64,000 nt of DNA from positions 62,001 to 126,000 of the forward strand of contig JAKFVT010000034.1 in the NCBI GenBank assembly GCA_021732005.1, read 5' to 3'. Source of the stretch: Mycobacterium sp. Lineage in GTDB: Bacteria; Actinomycetota; Actinomycetes; Mycobacteriales; Mycobacteriaceae. Made by a program: the position numbers and the translations under genes. Below, one piece after another: positions 17,080 through 28,790 of this stretch; within the stretch, counting starts at the first letter, position 1; each line of letters starts with the position of its first letter. Under the pieces are notes generated by a model. It was not told the DNA's origin, made no database searches, and saw only the letters and a program-made list of their open reading frames with translations.

Positions 17080-17229
17080 ATGGCCGACCCGATTCCGTTG
17101 TGCGGTTTCATCCGCGACACTCCGGGTCGGGTGTATCAGTTCGCGCACTCGCGGCGGCCTCCGCTGACCCGGGCGCGACTTCGCAAGGAAATCCGTGTGG
17201 CAAACCGGTCTAATGGGCACACGGGTTAG
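17080..17229 (+). CDS. Possible 49-residue basic peptide
   Basis: An ATG three bases after the previous stop opens a 50-codon frame (MADPIPLCGFIRDTPGRVYQ, then Arg-rich) ending at 17229, just before the acyltransferase ribosome site. There is no Shine-Dalgarno sequence, so it would need coupled translation. No family recognised; it may be a chance frame. Confidence 0.3.
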   Translation: MADPIPLCGFIRDTPGRVYQFAHSRRPPLTRARLRKEIRVANRSNGHTG

Positions 17230-17250
17230 AAATCCACGCGGAGGTCATCG

Positions 17251-18612
17251 ATGGAGCTGATTTCACCGACCGACTCGATGTTCTTGCTGGCCGAGTCCCG
17301 AGAACATCCCATGCACGTCGGTGGCCTGCAGCTGTTCGAGCCCCCCGACGGCGTGGGCCCGGAGTTCCTGGCCGGCATCTACAACGACCTGCTCACCTAC
17401 CAAGACGTGCAGCCGACGTTCCGCAAGCATCCCGGAGCGTTCTTCGGCGGCATCGCGAACCTGACCTGGGCCATCGACCGGGACATCGATCTGGAATACC
17501 ACCTGCGCCGCTCGGCGCTGCCCCAGCCGGGTCGGGTTCGTGAACTACTCGAGCTGACGTCGCGCCTGCACGGCAGTCTGCTCGATCGGCACCGGCCGTT
17601 GTGGGAGACACATCTGGTCGAAGGCCTCACCGACGGGCGGGTCGCCGTCTACACCAAGATCCACCACTCGCTGCTCGACGGCGTCTCGGCGATGAAACTG
17701 AGCCGGCGCGCCCTTTCCACGGATCCGCGAGACGACGAGCTCCGGGCGCCGTGGAGCATCGGGCCGCGCGCACGCAACAAAGCCAAGGGCCGCGGATCCC
17801 CGCTTGGCGGGCTGAGACGAGCGGCCGGATCAATCGCCGGGTTGGCCCCGTCGGCAGTGACCATCGCCCGCGCAGCCCTCGTCGAACAGCAGCTGACCCT
17901 GCCGTTCGAAGCGCCGAGAACGATGTTCAACGTGCCGATCGGTGGGGCTCGTCGCGTGGCGGCGCAGTCCTGGCCGGTCAAACGCATCCTTGCGATCAAG
18001 GACGCCGCCGGTGTCACCGTCAACGACGTCATCCTGGCGATGTGCGCCGGTGCCCTGCGGGCCTACCTGATCGAGCAGGACGCCCTGCCCGACAAACCAC
18101 TGATCGCCATGGTTCCGGTCAATCTGCGCGACGAGGATGACCAGTCCAGTGGCGGCAACCAGGTCGGCGCGATTTTGTGCAACCTGGCCACCGACGAGAG
18201 CGACCCGGCCAAGCGTCTGGCAGCGATCCACTCGTCGATCAGCGGCAACAAAGAGGTGTTCCTGCAGCTGCCCAAGATCCAGCAGCTGGCCCTGTCGGCG
18301 TTCAACATGGCGCCACTGGCCCTGACCCTGCTGCCGGCGCTGGCAGCCGCCGCAGCGCCCCCGTTCAACATCGTGATCTCAAACGTGCCTGGCGCCCGTG
18401 AGCCGCTGTACTGGCATGGCGCGCGCCTGGACGGCAACTATCCGTTGTCGATCGCGCTCGACGGCCAAGCGCTCAACATCACGATGTCCAACAACGCCGA
18501 CAACCTCGACTTCGGCTTGGTCGGCTGCCGGCGCAGCATTCCGCATCTGCAGCGGCTGCTCACCCACCTGGAGGACTCGCTGGCCGGGCTCGAAAAGGCG
18601 GTTGGGGTCTAG
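17251..18612 (+). CDS. Wax ester synthase / diacylglycerol acyltransferase (WS/DGAT)
   Basis: 453 aa, typical Tgs length. Active-site motif HHSLLDG at 138-144 (HHxxxDG). C-terminal DUF1298 half contains NIVISNVPG and VNLRDE blocks. Transfers an acyl group from acyl-CoA to diacylglycerol or a fatty alcohol, making storage triacylglycerol or wax ester at the membrane. ATG at 17251 preceded by GGAGG. Monocistronic: a hairpin follows. Which of the several mycobacterial Tgs paralogues it is cannot be decided here. Confidence 0.92.
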   Translation: MELISPTDSMFLLAESREHPMHVGGLQLFEPPDGVGPEFLAGIYNDLLTYQDVQPTFRKHPGAFFGGIANLTWAIDRDIDLEYHLRRSALPQPGRVRELLELTSRLHGSLLDRHRPLWETHLVEGLTDGRVAVYTKIHHSLLDGVSAMKLSRRALSTDPRDDELRAPWSIGPRARNKAKGRGSPLGGLRRAAGSIAGLAPSAVTIARAALVEQQLTLPFEAPRTMFNVPIGGARRVAAQSWPVKRILAIKDAAGVTVNDVILAMCAGALRAYLIEQDALPDKPLIAMVPVNLRDEDDQSSGGNQVGAILCNLATDESDPAKRLAAIHSSISGNKEVFLQLPKIQQLALSAFNMAPLALTLLPALAAAAAPPFNIVISNVPGAREPLYWHGARLDGNYPLSIALDGQALNITMSNNADNLDFGLVGCRRSIPHLQRLLTHLEDSLAGLEKAVGV

Positions 18613-18620
18613 CCAAACGA

Positions 18621-18653
18621 AAGCGGCGGCGACCCCTCGGGGCGCCGCCGCTT
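18621..18653. terminator. GC-rich hairpin between converging genes
   Basis: AAGCGGCGGCG and CGCCGCCGCTT form an 11-bp stem around ACCCCTCGGGG, in the gap between the acyltransferase and the converging lipoprotein gene. There is no U-run; it probably acts as a shared terminator. Confidence 0.55.
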
Positions 18654-18667
18654 CGTCCTGCCTGCCG

Positions 18668-19180
18668 CTACGGGCAGGTGACCTGAATTTCGAAGGGCTT
18701 GGTCACCGGCTGCATCGGGTTGGCCATGTCGACGCCCGTCGCAGTTCCGCTGATCTTGTAGGTGTTGCCGTCCTTGGTCGCGGTGGCATTTGCCCCACCG
18801 GGCACACCTGCGGTGTAGCCCAACGTCACGCCGTTGACGTTGCCCAGGCCGACGGACTGCACCGAAGAGGCATCCGCGGACAGGACGGCGGCGATACCGG
18901 TGGTCGCTTCACCGATCGCGATGTTGAGGTTGCCGCCGGCCGTCGCGCAGACGACCTGACCCTGGACGTTCTGGGCCTGACCGTCGATCGTCACCTTGGC
19001 GGTCCCTGCACCGGCGGTCGCGCTGGGGGATCCAGCCGCACTCGTCGTCGTCGCAGCCGCCGATGTCGTCGCTTTTGCGCTCGTCGTCGACGTTGATTTG
19101 TTGTCGTCTTTCGAACAACCTGACAATCCGGCTACCAAGACCGCGGCGCCGGCAACGGTCACCACCAAGGCACGTTTCAC
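18668..19180 (-). CDS. lpqH: LpqH/19-kDa antigen family lipoprotein
   Basis: 170 aa from GTG at 19180 with AAGGAG seven bases upstream. Signal peptide and lipobox LSGC, cysteine near residue 22. A Thr/Ser/Ala-rich linker (residues 30-60) follows, then a domain with one disulfide (VVCATAGG ... VTCP at the end), the standard LpqH layout. The M. tuberculosis protein is a glycosylated surface lipoprotein and TLR2 agonist; mycobacteria often have several paralogues, so orthology to Rv3763 itself is not certain. Confidence 0.88.
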   Translation of the reverse strand: MKRALVVTVAGAAVLVAGLSGCSKDDNKSTSTTSAKATTSAAATTTSAAGSPSATAGAGTAKVTIDGQAQNVQGQVVCATAGGNLNIAIGEATTGIAAVLSADASSVQSVGLGNVNGVTLGYTAGVPGGANATATKDGNTYKISGTATGVDMANPMQPVTKPFEIQVTCP

Positions 19181-19363
19181 AGATTTCTCCTTATGTAGGG
19201 TGATCCGTCGACATTGACGGATCATTCAGAAAATTATGGTGCGCCGATTCCGGGTAATGGCAGGAATGGACGAAAAACTCGTCTGCCAGTCAAGGAGCCG
19301 AAACTTCCCCCGACATCAGGGCAAATGACGAGCCCCACAGGCAAAGTCGGTATCTTCACGGTC

Positions 19364-21533
<2,170 letters not shown>

Positions 21534-21537
21534 GTAG

Positions 21538-22758
21538 ATGACTGCCGCCACCGAGCCGCAAGAGCTGCTGGTAAAACTGCTCGACCCCGCCAACCGGGCC
21601 AACCCGTACCCGGTCTACCGGCAGATCCTCGACCGCAGCCCGATGCTGATTCCCGAGTCCACCCTGCACGTGATGTCCAGCTTCGCCGACTGCGACGAGG
21701 TGCTGCGGCACCCCGACTCGTGCAGTGACCGGTTGAAATCAACCGCCGCGCAGCGGGCCATCGAAGCCGGTGAGCAGCCCCGGCCGTTCGGTACCCCCGG
21801 CTTTTTGTTCCTCGACCCGCCTGATCACACTCGGTTGCGCAAACTGGTCAGCAAGGCGTTCTCGCCGCGAGTGGTCAAGGCCCTGGAGCCCGACATCACG
21901 ACCATGGTCGATGACCTGCTCGACAAGGCCGCCGAGACAAGCGAATTCGACGCCATCGAGCAGCTGGCTCATCCGCTGCCGGTTGCGGTGATCTGTCGGC
22001 TGCTCGGCGTGCCCATCGAGGATGAACCGCAATTCAGCTCGGCATCAACACTTTTGGCCCAGGGACTCGATCCCTTCGCCACGTTCACCGGTGAGCCCCA
22101 GGGTCTGGAAGAACGCCTGAAGGCCGGAATGTGGCTGCGGGCCTACCTGCGCGATCTGCTGGAGCGCCGCCGCGCGGAGCCGCGCGACGACTTGATGTCG
22201 GGCCTGATCGCCGTGGAGGAATCCGGTGACCAGCTCACCGAAGAGGAGATCGTCGCCACCTGCAACCTGCTGCTGATTGCAGGCCACGAGACGACGGTCA
22301 ACCTGATCGCCAATGCCATCCTGGCGATGTTGCGGCACCGCGAACATTGGACGGCATTGAGTGCCGATCCGGGCCTGGCCCCGAACATCATCGAGGAAAC
22401 ACTGCGCTACGACCCGCCGGTCCAGCTGGCCAGCCGGGTGGCCGGCGCGGACATGCAGATCGGTGACACCCGAATCCCCAAGGGCGACATCATGATGCTG
22501 CTGCTGGCGGCAGCGCATCGCGATCCGGCTTTGACCGAGCGGCCCGACGACTTCGATCCGACGCGAAACCCGATCCGACACCTGGCATTCGGGCACGGAC
22601 CGCACTTCTGCCTCGGTGCACCGCTGGCGCGCATGGAGGCCGCGGTGGCGCTGACCGCGGTGACCCGACGCTTCCCGCACGCCCGGCTGGCCGCTGAGCC
22701 CACCTACAAACCGCACGTCACACTGCGCGGCATGGCCCGCCTCGACGTCGCCGTCTAG
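21538..22758 (+). CDS. Cytochrome P450
   Basis: 406 aa soluble bacterial P450. Oxygen-binding helix IAGHETT, ExxR in EETLRYDPP, and haem motif FGHGPHFCLGAPLAR with thiolate Cys358. ATG at 21538, 17 bp after tgt. No ferredoxin or reductase gene is adjacent. CYP family and substrate cannot be assigned without comparison. Converges with the amidohydrolase gene 22 bp downstream. Confidence 0.93.
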   Translation: MTAATEPQELLVKLLDPANRANPYPVYRQILDRSPMLIPESTLHVMSSFADCDEVLRHPDSCSDRLKSTAAQRAIEAGEQPRPFGTPGFLFLDPPDHTRLRKLVSKAFSPRVVKALEPDITTMVDDLLDKAAETSEFDAIEQLAHPLPVAVICRLLGVPIEDEPQFSSASTLLAQGLDPFATFTGEPQGLEERLKAGMWLRAYLRDLLERRRAEPRDDLMSGLIAVEESGDQLTEEEIVATCNLLLIAGHETTVNLIANAILAMLRHREHWTALSADPGLAPNIIEETLRYDPPVQLASRVAGADMQIGDTRIPKGDIMMLLLAAAHRDPALTERPDDFDPTRNPIRHLAFGHGPHFCLGAPLARMEAAVALTAVTRRFPHARLAAEPTYKPHVTLRGMARLDVAV

Positions 22759-22780
22759 AGCCGGCCGCCCGCCGGTCTGC

Positions 22781-24508
22781 TCAGCACTTGTGAGGGGGCG
22801 CCCCGCCGATGAGCGCCTGGTCGTAACGCGGCGCAATTCCCTTGACCGAGGCCATGAAGCTGTCGATATCGACGCGGCGGGCGGAAACCCAGGTGCCCAG
22901 CGTCTGGACCGTCTCCTGGAGCCGCGTCGGGTCGACGGTGTAGGGGTCGGTGTTGAGCAGCACGAAGTCCGCGAGCTTGCCCGGCGTGATCGAGCCGATC
23001 TCGTGATCGCGCTTCTGCTGCCAGGCGGCATTGATCGTGTGCGCCTGCAGCGCCTCGTCGAGAGTGAGTGACTGCTCTGCTGCATGAACCGTCCCGGACG
23101 CGCTGCGTCGGGTCACGGCGTTCTGGATGTTGAGCCAGGGAAGTGGTGGTGACAGGTAACCGTCGTTGTGGAAAGTCGGCCGGACCCCGCCGTCGTAAGC
23201 GTCCCGATACGGCTGCCAGCGGGCTCCGTAGGACGGCTCGAAGATCACGCCGTCGTACAGGTCGCCCCAGTAGAGCGCCTGGAACGGTGACATCGAGGCA
23301 GTAACGCCCAGTGCGCCCGCTCGTGCGCACTGTTCCCTACTGGGTGTGGCGAAATGCTCTACGCGCCAACGGTGATCGCAACCGGTGAGCCCGAGACGAT
23401 TCAGTGCCTGCTCGTAGCCGTCGAGTACCACGTCGATCCCTGCGTCGCCGTTGATGTGCGTCGCTATCTGAAAGTCCTTGTCGCCGAATCGGCTTACCAG
23501 AGCGAGGAACTGGTCCAGGGAGTAGTTCAGCACGGACAGACCGGGTGCGGAGCCCACCGGAACGTCAGCGATGCGGGCGCGGGCTGAGTCCAGGTAGGGC
23601 ACACTGATGGCGGCCGTCCCGATGGACGGGCTGCCGTCCATCCAGATCTTGTAGCCGACGCGGCGGATCATGCCGGACAGCTCGCCGAAGTCCATGTCCG
23701 AGTGCGCCGCCGGGTCGTAGGTGGTCTGATACAGCGAGTACCGGACAGGGCAGCCGGGCAGCGCCGCCAATGCCTCCATCGGCGCGCGCAGCCTGCTCAC
23801 GAATCCCAGATCCCCGACCGCGGTGAAACCGTTGCGCGCCAACGTGGAATACCACGCGCCGAGATTGATCAGAGGTGACGGGACAACTCCGGGCAGGAAG
23901 GCGCTGAGCGCCATCAAGGTTGCCTGGGTTTCGAATCCGACTCCCCCGGCCGTCCCATCGGGTCGACGGGTCCACCGCGCGTCCGGGGTATCGGTCGGCG
24001 GCGTGGCATTCTTCCAGCCGAACAATTGCGTGGCGTGGGAGTTGAAGTACAAAGCGTGACCGGTGATATCGAAGATGAGCACCGGATGATCCGGAAAGTA
24101 CCGGTCCAGGCTTGCACGGTCCGGCATGGGGATCGACAGAAGCAGCCGGTCAAGGCCGTTGAACAACAGCGGTTGTCCCGGAGGCGTCCCTTTGCGTAGT
24201 CGGTCGAACAGCGCCTCCACCTCGGTCCAGCTGGGAAAGCCGACGAACGGGGCGATCCAGTGGGCCGGCTGCTGGCACAGCACAGCGGCGGGAACGGGGT
24301 GATCGTGTGCCTGGATCAGCCCGGGCATCAACACGGTCGGACCGAGATCCTCGATCGAGGCGCCCGGTGCCGCGGCCCGACATTGATCGAGTGAACCCAC
24401 CGCGGTGATGGTCCCGGTGTCGTCGTCGACGGCGACCGCCTCGGCCCGGGGCTGAGTGGGGTCCATGGTGATGACCGAGGAGGCCTTGAGAATCGATCGG
24501 CTACCCAC
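22781..24508 (-). CDS. Amidohydrolase family protein (YtcJ-like)
   Basis: 575 aa from GTG at 24508 with AAAGGA upstream. Amidohydrolase_3 type: N-terminal small domain (ASSVITMDPTQPRAEAVAVD), metal-binding loop LIQAHDHPV, then the long barrel insert and C-terminal SITPGKLADFVLLNTDPYTV. No signal peptide. Preceded by the exported DUF1214-like protein and an amine oxidase gene in the same direction with gaps of about 50 bp, so perhaps one transcript. Hydrolyses an amide or similar bond; substrate unknown. Confidence 0.88.
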   Translation of the reverse strand: MGSRSILKASSVITMDPTQPRAEAVAVDDDTGTITAVGSLDQCRAAAPGASIEDLGPTVLMPGLIQAHDHPVPAAVLCQQPAHWIAPFVGFPSWTEVEALFDRLRKGTPPGQPLLFNGLDRLLLSIPMPDRASLDRYFPDHPVLIFDITGHALYFNSHATQLFGWKNATPPTDTPDARWTRRPDGTAGGVGFETQATLMALSAFLPGVVPSPLINLGAWYSTLARNGFTAVGDLGFVSRLRAPMEALAALPGCPVRYSLYQTTYDPAAHSDMDFGELSGMIRRVGYKIWMDGSPSIGTAAISVPYLDSARARIADVPVGSAPGLSVLNYSLDQFLALVSRFGDKDFQIATHINGDAGIDVVLDGYEQALNRLGLTGCDHRWRVEHFATPSREQCARAGALGVTASMSPFQALYWGDLYDGVIFEPSYGARWQPYRDAYDGGVRPTFHNDGYLSPPLPWLNIQNAVTRRSASGTVHAAEQSLTLDEALQAHTINAAWQQKRDHEIGSITPGKLADFVLLNTDPYTVDPTRLQETVQTLGTWVSARRVDIDSFMASVKGIAPRYDQALIGGAPPHKC

Positions 24509-24562
24509 GAGTGTTCCTTTCAGCCGATTGACGTTGAACGCGGATCCGCATGGGAAGTCGGA

Positions 24563-26563
24563 CTAGGTCACCAGGAACCGATCGAAGCGCGAGTCGTAGG
24601 CCTGCTGCCGCGCAGCGAGTTGTTGCGCCCGCTGCTCGGGGGTGACATAAACGGTGCTCGACGGCAGCACCGACGACAGGCCATCCACGCGCACCACGCG
24701 GGACGTCACCGTCGGTGGACCGGCGTCGGGGTTGGCGTTCGGCAGCTGCCATCGGACGAACAGACTGCCTTGGGAAAGACCGCCGGTATCGACCCAATTG
24801 GCCACTCCAGGGTCAGTTTTGGAGATCACCAAGGTGTAGGACCCGTCGGGGTTCGGCACTGCTTGCGAAGAGTTCAGGCTGCTTTGGTGGTTTCGGTAGT
24901 CAGGGGTGATCGTCCACGCGTCGGTGATCGGTGTGGTGAAGTACCCGGCATCGCCGAGCGTGACCGTGACGACCATCGCCTGGTCGTCGTCGAGGCGGAA
25001 CAACGTCGAGCTTTGCCGTTGAGTCGCGAGCGTCCCGAAGGTGTGAGTGGGCCTACCCAAGGAGTTGACCGGCTGGATGAACGGCAACAACATCAGCCCG
25101 TACAGGGCGACCCCGGAGGTCAATGCCAACGAGACGGCGCCGTCCACCAATTGGCCATAGGTCTTCGGCGCCGCAGCCGCGAGCTCGTCAACGCGCGTGA
25201 CCGACAACTCGACGGGCGAGTCGGTCCACTGCCCCAGAGTGTCGCGGATGAAAACCTGCTGAGCATCGTGGGTCATGTGCAGATGGTTGGCAGCGCCGTC
25301 GTCGGGTGAGGTGTTCACCGTGATCGTGAACGTCCCGTCCGGGTTCACCACCAGGTCATGCAATCCGATGTTGTCCACCGAGTTCGTGACGTTCGGGTCG
25401 GTGTATACCGAGAAGTTCAGATCCGCCGGCGGATCGCCGACGAACTTGCCGGTGATCACATACGAGTACTTGGCATTGACCGGAATGGTCCGGTACACCG
25501 AATCGGGATTGTCGTAGGCCCAACGGCCGCCCGGAATGGCCGACGGACCCCATGCGTGAGGCGCAATCTCATACGTGAGGATCTGCGGACGGCTGGCGTC
25601 GGTGTTGACCATCCGCATCGCGACACCGAACGTGAACTCGTCGAGAGCCTGATCGAGCCGGGCGATGTTGTGGCCGTCGAGCCCGCCCGCAGGTGAGTAC
25701 TTCAGCGCGGCCAGCGCGAACCACCATGGCCGCAGCACATTCTTGGCCCATTGCAACCGGGGGGAACTCGTGAGCTCGGCGGCCAGCGCCTCCATCTGGA
25801 GCTGATCCGGTGGAGCGATCGAACCGGGGGCGATGGTGACGCTGATCGGCGTCTGACCGCCGGCCGGGTCGACGTTCAGAACTCCGGCCAGGTTGATGTG
25901 GAAGGGATTTCCGGAATGGTCGTCGGCGCGGACTATGAAGGTGTCGGTCCCGCCCGAGGCGGCGAACTCATCGTCAGGCACGTAGGAGAATGTGCCGTCG
26001 GCTTTGATGAACACACTTCCGTGCGCGGGGGCGGTGGTCAGCACATACGAAATCCGATCGCCTTCGCGGTCGGCGGCGTCGAGGTCTCCTGTGACAACTC
26101 CATACGGGGTGGTGCTGTTCTGTCCCGGGTCGTAGCCGATGGTGGGTGCCGCGTTGAAGAAGGTGGCGCCGACCCGTCGGCGAATCCATTGGGATGCGGC
26201 CGCCAGGGCGTCGCCAGGCGCCGGAAGGCTCGCGGGCATATCGACGCGACCGGTTCGACCGGGCGCCGTAGCCTTGGCGGTGCGCGGCTGTCGCGCAGAG
26301 GTGGCCCCGGAACGGCTCGTTGTGCCGGCAGCCCGGCGAGTTGAACCAGAAACCGTCGCGCCTGCTGAGGCTTTCGCGGAACGCTGTGCCGGGGCGGCAG
26401 CGGAATGTGCGGTCGAAGACGTGTGATCAGGCGGTGTGGGATCGGCCGAGGCGACGCCTGGGCTCAACGCCGTCCCGATACCGAGGAACAGCGCCAGGCC
26501 GCCGACTCTGCCGACGAACCTGCCGTAGCCGTGCCTGTCACATCGGTCGGCCAAACGACTCAC
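24563..26563 (-). CDS. Exported protein with Ig-like segment and DUF1214-like domain
   Basis: 666 aa from GTG at 26563 (GGGGG eight bases upstream). The signal region YGRFVGRVGGLALFLGIGTA ends around residue 45 (GVASADP). A Ser/Thr/Ala linker and the motif ASQWIRRRVG follow. About residues 110-215 form a VCBS-like beta segment (VTGDLDAADREGDRISYVLT ... TFIVRADD). The C-terminal two-thirds (GRWAYDNPDSVYRTIPVNAK, VNPDGTFTITVNTSP, HDAQQVFIRD) resembles DUF1214. Secreted or surface-attached. Lies between the amine oxidase and amidohydrolase genes. No enzymatic function is established for this arrangement. Confidence 0.75.
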   Translation of the reverse strand: MSRLADRCDRHGYGRFVGRVGGLALFLGIGTALSPGVASADPTPPDHTSSTAHSAAAPAQRSAKASAGATVSGSTRRAAGTTSRSGATSARQPRTAKATAPGRTGRVDMPASLPAPGDALAAASQWIRRRVGATFFNAAPTIGYDPGQNSTTPYGVVTGDLDAADREGDRISYVLTTAPAHGSVFIKADGTFSYVPDDEFAASGGTDTFIVRADDHSGNPFHINLAGVLNVDPAGGQTPISVTIAPGSIAPPDQLQMEALAAELTSSPRLQWAKNVLRPWWFALAALKYSPAGGLDGHNIARLDQALDEFTFGVAMRMVNTDASRPQILTYEIAPHAWGPSAIPGGRWAYDNPDSVYRTIPVNAKYSYVITGKFVGDPPADLNFSVYTDPNVTNSVDNIGLHDLVVNPDGTFTITVNTSPDDGAANHLHMTHDAQQVFIRDTLGQWTDSPVELSVTRVDELAAAAPKTYGQLVDGAVSLALTSGVALYGLMLLPFIQPVNSLGRPTHTFGTLATQRQSSTLFRLDDDQAMVVTVTLGDAGYFTTPITDAWTITPDYRNHQSSLNSSQAVPNPDGSYTLVISKTDPGVANWVDTGGLSQGSLFVRWQLPNANPDAGPPTVTSRVVRVDGLSSVLPSSTVYVTPEQRAQQLAARQQAYDSRFDRFLVT

Positions 26564-26613
26564 TGCAGTACCCCCGCACGACTCTGTGATTACGATGCTT
26601 AGCGTAGCGTAAG

Positions 26614-27987
26614 TCAACCGCCCAGTGCGGCGATCACCTCGTGAGCCGCCCGCTCGCCGGCGTCGACGGCGCCCTCCATGTAGGCGCTCCAATGCGTCGC
26701 GGTATCGGTTGATGCCCAATGGATTACGCCGATAGGCGCCGACAGGGCTGGACCGTAGGCCGTCCACACGTGCGGGCCCAGATTGGCGTTGTAGCAGCCG
26801 CGGGTCCACTGCCGGTCCGACCATTCGCCGTCGACGTAGAACTCGGGGTGGGCGGCCTTGCCGCCGTAGTGGCGCACCAGCTCAGCGGTGAGCGCGGAAC
26901 GGCGTTCGTCTTCGGGTAGGCGTCCGAAGGTGCGGGCCTGTTCGCCTTCGAGGAACATCAGGATCACCCCGTGATCGTCGCCGGGGATGCAGGTGTCGTT
27001 GGACATCCGGGCGGGCCCGACGTCGGAGATCAGCTGACCGTTGAATCCGTCAGTGCGCCAGAACGGTTCGTCGTAGACAAAGAAGGCCTTCATTGCGGAT
27101 CCGTTGGGCAGCCGCTGCGTGAGCTGATCGCGCATCCCGGGAAGCGGAGGGTCGTACATGATCCGGCCGGCGAGGGTCGGTGAGATGGCCACTATCACGC
27201 GGCGGCCGCGGGCGGTCACTCCGCCGCGGCAGTGCACGCTCACGCCGTCGGCGGAGTGCTCGATCAGCTGGACGGGGACCGTCAGCATGATGTGATCGGC
27301 GATCAGCGCGGCCAGTCGTCGCGGGATCTCGCCGGTGCCGCCGACGAACCGGGTGGTCTGCGCGCCTCCTTCGGATTCGGCGAACAGCTCCGAGGTCACT
27401 CCGCAGGTCTGAATGGTGAACAGCAGGTGCAGGAACGACACCTCGGCGGTCGGCACCGCGAGAATCCCGACCGTACAGATCTCGACCAAGGTGCGGGCCA
27501 CCGGTGACAGTCCCTGGGCGTCGTACCATGCGCCCGCGGTGATGGAATCCCATTCGGCCGCTTGGGTTGCCGACCACGGAGCGTCGACGGGCACCTCGGT
27601 GGCGAGCTCGTCCAGCCGGCGCAGCACGCGCTCCAGCTCGGCCAGCTCGCCGGCGAAGCGCGCGTGGAATTCGCTCTCGCGCAACACTCCCTTCCCGACG
27701 AGGTCATAGGACGTCTCGCCGTCTTCGAACTGGGGGTAGGTCTCGACGCCGAGCTCGGCGGCCAGCCGGAACATCCTCTCGTGGGTGTCGCCGATCCACT
27801 GGGCGCCGAGTTCGACGGGTAGGCCGGGTATGACCTCCTCAGTGAGGATGCGACCGCCGACGCGCTCGTCGGCCTCCAGCACGACCGGTGTCAGCCCGGC
27901 AGCCAGTACCGTGCGGGCGGCGATCATTCCGGAAAGCCCGGCCCCGACAATGACGACGTCCGCGTCGATCTGCGTCTGCTTCGGCAT
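26614..27987 (-). CDS. Flavin monoamine oxidase family protein
   Basis: 457 aa. FAD dinucleotide motif VVIVGAGLSGMIAARTVLAA at the N-terminus and the C-terminal FAD motif (GVIHWASTDTATHWSAYMEG). No signal peptide. Oxidises a primary or secondary amine to aldehyde or imine with H2O2. It follows the glutamine-type transporter genes by 29 bp on the same strand and precedes the exported protein and the amidohydrolase, suggesting uptake and catabolism of an amine or amide compound (inference). Confidence 0.9.
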   Translation of the reverse strand: MPKQTQIDADVVIVGAGLSGMIAARTVLAAGLTPVVLEADERVGGRILTEEVIPGLPVELGAQWIGDTHERMFRLAAELGVETYPQFEDGETSYDLVGKGVLRESEFHARFAGELAELERVLRRLDELATEVPVDAPWSATQAAEWDSITAGAWYDAQGLSPVARTLVEICTVGILAVPTAEVSFLHLLFTIQTCGVTSELFAESEGGAQTTRFVGGTGEIPRRLAALIADHIMLTVPVQLIEHSADGVSVHCRGGVTARGRRVIVAISPTLAGRIMYDPPLPGMRDQLTQRLPNGSAMKAFFVYDEPFWRTDGFNGQLISDVGPARMSNDTCIPGDDHGVILMFLEGEQARTFGRLPEDERRSALTAELVRHYGGKAAHPEFYVDGEWSDRQWTRGCYNANLGPHVWTAYGPALSAPIGVIHWASTDTATHWSAYMEGAVDAGERAAHEVIAALGG

Positions 27988-27992
27988 CTGGA

Positions 27993-28007
27993 CACTGTGG
28001 CACAGTG
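27993..28007. promoter_or_regulatory. Palindrome at the amine oxidase start
   Basis: CACTGTG-G-CACAGTG is a perfect odd palindrome lying 5 bp upstream of the amine oxidase ATG, where the ribosome site would be, and no Shine-Dalgarno is otherwise evident. It could be an operator or simply a chance motif. Confidence 0.3.
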
Positions 28008-28016
28008 CCGGTCCGG

Positions 28017-28790
28017 CTACAGAGGATTGAGGACCCGCTCCAGGAACTGGCGTGTCCGGACTTCCTTCGGATTGCCGAGCACCTCGTCGGGCGGGCCCTT
28101 CTCGAGGATGACACCACCATCGGTGAACAAGACCTGATTGGAAACCTGTCTGGCGAATTGGATTTCGTGGGTGACGATCACCATCGTCCAGCCCTCGACG
28201 GCGAGGTCTTTGATCACCGAGAGCACCTCGCCGACCAGCTCGGGGTCCAGTGCCGAAGTCGGTTCGTCGAACAACACCAGCTTGGGCTTGAGCGCCAGTG
28301 CCCTGGCGATACCGACCCGCTGCTGCTGTCCGCCGGACAATTGGTAGGGGTACTGGTCGCGTTTGTCGGACAGCCCGACCTGATCGAGAAGCGTGACCGC
28401 ATCGGCGATCGCTTCCTCTTTCGGTCGCTTCTGCACGATCACCGGTCCTTCGATGATGTTCTGCAGCACCGTCTTGTGCGGAAATAGGTTGTGACCCTGA
28501 AACACGAAGCCGCTTCGTGACTGGAACCTGCGCACCTCGGATTTGGTTGTCGGCGTGGAGAAGTCGATCTCGACATCGTCGACCCGGATCACGCCTGCGT
28601 CGGCGCGGTCCAAGGCGTTCAACGTGCGCAACAAAGTCGTCTTGCCCGACCCGGACGGTCCGATGATCGCGGTCGCCGTGCCGCGCTGCACCGTGAACGA
28701 GACGCCTTTGAGTACTTTGTTGTCACCGAACGCCTTCTCGACGCCGTCGGCGACGACGCGGTATTCGGTTCCGCCGCTGGTGTCAGTCAT
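28017..28790 (-). CDS. glnQ: Polar amino acid (glutamine-type) ABC transporter ATP-binding protein
   Basis: 257 aa from ATG at 28790; the reading frame is open upstream but that part is the preceding gene in another frame. Walker [16 protein letters not shown], signature [15 protein letters not shown], Walker [13 protein letters not shown], switch His VTHEI. ATGA overlap with the fused binding protein-permease. Powers uptake of a polar amino acid; specificity depends on its partner. Confidence 0.9.
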   Translation of the reverse strand: MTDTSGGTEYRVVADGVEKAFGDNKVLKGVSFTVQRGTATAIIGPSGSGKTTLLRTLNALDRADAGVIRVDDVEIDFSTPTTKSEVRRFQSRSGFVFQGHNLFPHKTVLQNIIEGPVIVQKRPKEEAIADAVTLLDQVGLSDKRDQYPYQLSGGQQQRVGIARALALKPKLVLFDEPTSALDPELVGEVLSVIKDLAVEGWTMVIVTHEIQFARQVSNQVLFTDGGVILEKGPPDEVLGNPKEVRTRQFLERVLNPL

